Origin: Streptosporangiaceae bacterium
GTDB taxonomy: Bacteria; Actinomycetota; Actinomycetes; Streptosporangiales; Streptosporangiaceae
Direction of reading: 5' to 3'
Assembly (NCBI GenBank): GCA_025934635.1
Contig: JAICWX010000110.1
Coordinates: 1-24,470 of the forward strand
DNA length: 24,470 bases
Under the pieces are notes generated by a model. The model saw only the letters and a program-made list of their open reading frames with translations, was not told where the DNA came from and made no database searches. How positions within the stretch are numbered: position 1 is the first letter of the stretch; each line of letters opens with the position of its first letter. Both the position numbers and the translations under genes were made by a program. Of the stretch, positions 23,125 through 24,470 are shown one piece after another.

Positions 23125-23933
23125 GCGAAGCTGGTGGCGCCGCCGTCGAGGATCAGCGGGTGCGCGTTGACGTAGCTGGATTCGCGGGACAGCAGCCAGA
23201 TCGTGGCGTAGGCCACCTCCCAGGCCGTCGCCTGCCGGCCGAATGGCAGGCTGCGCGCGGTACGGGCCGGGTTGCGGCGCGACGCCTCCCGGCCGAGCGG
23301 GGTGTCCACCAGGCTCGGCACCACCAGGTTGGCCCGGATCTCCCTGGCCATGCCCTCCCGCGCCGTCTGCCGGCAGATACCGAGCAGGGCCGCCTTCGAC
23401 GCGTCGTAGGCCGGGATCCCGGTCGCCGCCCGCAGGCTCGCCGCCGAGCTGACGAACACGATCGCGGAACCAGGGTCGAGCACCGGCAGCGCGGCCGCGG
23501 CCACCAGGAAGTGCGCCCGGGTGTTGACTGCGAAGACCTCGTCCCACTGGACGGCGGTCGTCCCGGCCATCCCGCGCCCGAGGCCGATACCGACGTTCAG
23601 CACCAGGCCGTCGAGGCCGCCGAGCGCCGCCGCCGACTCCGCGACCACCGACGCGCAGGCGTCCGGCGAAGCGACGTCGGCTAGGACTACCGCGGCGGCC
23701 TGCCCTTCGGCCCGGACCAAGGTCGCGGTCTCCTCGGCGGCCCCCGCGTCGCGGTCAGCGCAGGCCACCGCCACGCCCTCGCGGGCGGCCAGCACCGCGA
23801 TAGCCCGGCCGTTGCCGACCGGCGGATCGGGTTCCGGTGATGGCCGCGTGCCCGCGCCGACCACCAGGATCCTCCGCCCGGCCAGCCGGCCGCGCCCGGG
23901 TGCGGTGCCCGCCGCTTCGGCCGGCATCGTCAC
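23121..23933 (-). CDS. SDR-family dehydrogenase with extended cofactor loop
   Basis: The GTG at 23933 overlaps the stop of the upstream CMD-family gene (GTGA), giving 270 residues. The cofactor motif is split: VVGAGT (24-29) and GNG (40-42) are separated by an inserted Pro-rich loop, a variant seen in a subgroup of SDRs. The catalytic residues are intact: S163 in FVSSAAS, Y176 and K180 in YDASK. NNAG is replaced by LNVG, and the end reads LILDGGATSFA. It oxidises or reduces an unknown alcohol/carbonyl with NAD(P). Its operon with a carboxymuconolactone-decarboxylase-family gene hints at catabolism of a ring or carbonyl compound. The ATG two codons downstream (23927) is an alternative start. 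Confidence 0.9.
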   Translation of the reverse strand: MTMPAEAAGTAPGRGRLAGRRILVVGAGTRPSPEPDPPVGNGRAIAVLAAREGVAVACADRDAGAAEETATLVRAEGQAAAVVLADVASPDACASVVAESAAALGGLDGLVLNVGIGLGRGMAGTTAVQWDEVFAVNTRAHFLVAAAALPVLDPGSAIVFVSSAASLRAATGIPAYDASKAALLGICRQTAREGMAREIRANLVVPSLVDTPLGREASRRNPARTARSLPFGRQATAWEVAYATIWLLSRESSYVNAHPLILDGGATSFA

Positions 23934-24470
23934 GTCGGGTCCCACATCGGTTCCGCTCCGGGCGGCAGCGGCACCTCGAACGCGTTCAGCACGAACGAGA
24001 TCAGCGTGTAGTACCCGCACAGCGATACCAGTTCCACCATCCCGGCGTCGCCCAGGAAGCGGTGCGCGGCGTCGTAGGTGGCCTGGTCCAGCCGCCCGGA
24101 CTGACCGAGCTGGCGGGCCACCGCGTAGACGGCCCGTTCATCGTCCGCCTCGAACGGCGGCTCCTCGCCGCGCCCGATCGCGTCCACCACCGGGCCGGCG
24201 ACGCCGTGCTCGCGGGCCATCGGCGCGTGCGCGAACCACTCGAACTCCGCCTGCCAGCGGGCGCCGGTGGTGATGATGGCGATCTCCGAGAGCCGCCGCT
24301 CGATGGACGTGCCGAACCGCAGCTTCGCGCCGAGCGCGGACAGCCGCCGCCCGGCACCGGGCGCCGTCACGAACGCGTTGAACGGGCCGGCCAGGCCGCC
24401 CTCGGCGGTCACCACCAGGTCGCCGCGGCCGTCGGTGATGCCGTCCCACAGCTGCTGGCCCTCGGGCCCC
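23930..24470 (-). CDS. Carboxymuconolactone decarboxylase-family protein (5' end beyond window)
   Basis: The frame is open from the window edge to the TGA at 23930, about 180 residues. An internal GTG at 24415 is possible but the coding continues upstream with family-like sequence (QQLWDGITDGRGDLVVTAEGGLAGPFNAFVTAP), so the real start lies outside. The core matches the CMD/AhpD-like fold: LRFGTSIERRLSEIAIITTGARW, AEFEWFAHAPMAREHGV, FLGDAGMVELVSLCGYYTLISFVLNAFEVPLPPG. There is no AhpD CxxC pair, so a peroxidase role is unlikely. This subgroup is often found beside oxidoreductases of unknown pathways. It overlaps the SDR gene by 4 bp. Confidence 0.9.
   Translation of the reverse strand, partial: GPEGQQLWDGITDGRGDLVVTAEGGLAGPFNAFVTAPGAGRRLSALGAKLRFGTSIERRLSEIAIITTGARWQAEFEWFAHAPMAREHGVAGPVVDAIGRGEEPPFEADDERAVYAVARQLGQSGRLDQATYDAAHRFLGDAGMVELVSLCGYYTLISFVLNAFEVPLPPGAEPMWDPT

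Overview
The window is about 24.5 kb of very GC-rich DNA with near-saturated G/C at third codon positions, GTG starts, TetR/ECF-sigma/two-component regulation and short intergenic gaps. This is typical of an actinomycete chromosome (Streptomyces/Streptosporangiales-like; genus not determinable). I see no rRNA, tRNA, CRISPR array, transposase or integrase. Both end genes run off the window.

Layout. 1-600 (-): start-containing part of a six-helix DUF308-like membrane protein. 809-2742 (-): NarL-type response regulator and DesK/NarL-type histidine kinase, overlapping by 4 bp and divergent from an MMPL/RND transporter (2962-5196 +). 5220-10869 (-): a three-gene block of a large HerA/VirB4-like ATPase, a two-helix VirD4-like protein whose P-loop position is degenerate, and a two-CBS-domain protein overlapping it by 14 bp. 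10870-13516: a stretch rich in tandem repeats (18-bp and 15-bp units, paired hairpins) holding a small secreted protein (-), a beta-carbonic anhydrase (-) and a divergent TetR regulator (+) with two palindromic operator candidates between them. 13626-15263: SDR oxidoreductase (-) divergent from a second TetR regulator (+), again with a clear inverted repeat between. 15265-15933 (-): PNPOx/PdxH-like flavoprotein.

15952-22876 is the most interesting part. An ECF sigma factor and its membrane anti-sigma-like partner (-) are followed by a divergent run: an MFS transporter with a C-terminal cyclic-nucleotide-binding domain (CNBD), a group II PLP amino-acid decarboxylase that also carries a C-terminal CNBD, and a second ECF sigma/anti-sigma-like pair. 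The same type of sensor domain fused to both a decarboxylase and its neighbouring transporter suggests a second-messenger-gated decarboxylation/export module. The two CNBDs differ: the transporter has a canonical phosphate-binding cassette, while the enzyme has one expanded by five residues.

22866-24470 (-): a carboxymuconolactone-decarboxylase-family protein (5' end outside the window), an SDR dehydrogenase overlapping it by 4 bp, and a small translationally coupled gene that reads through only if a single-base frameshift is corrected.

All assignments rest on reading the translated sequence and recalled family motifs; no database search was run.
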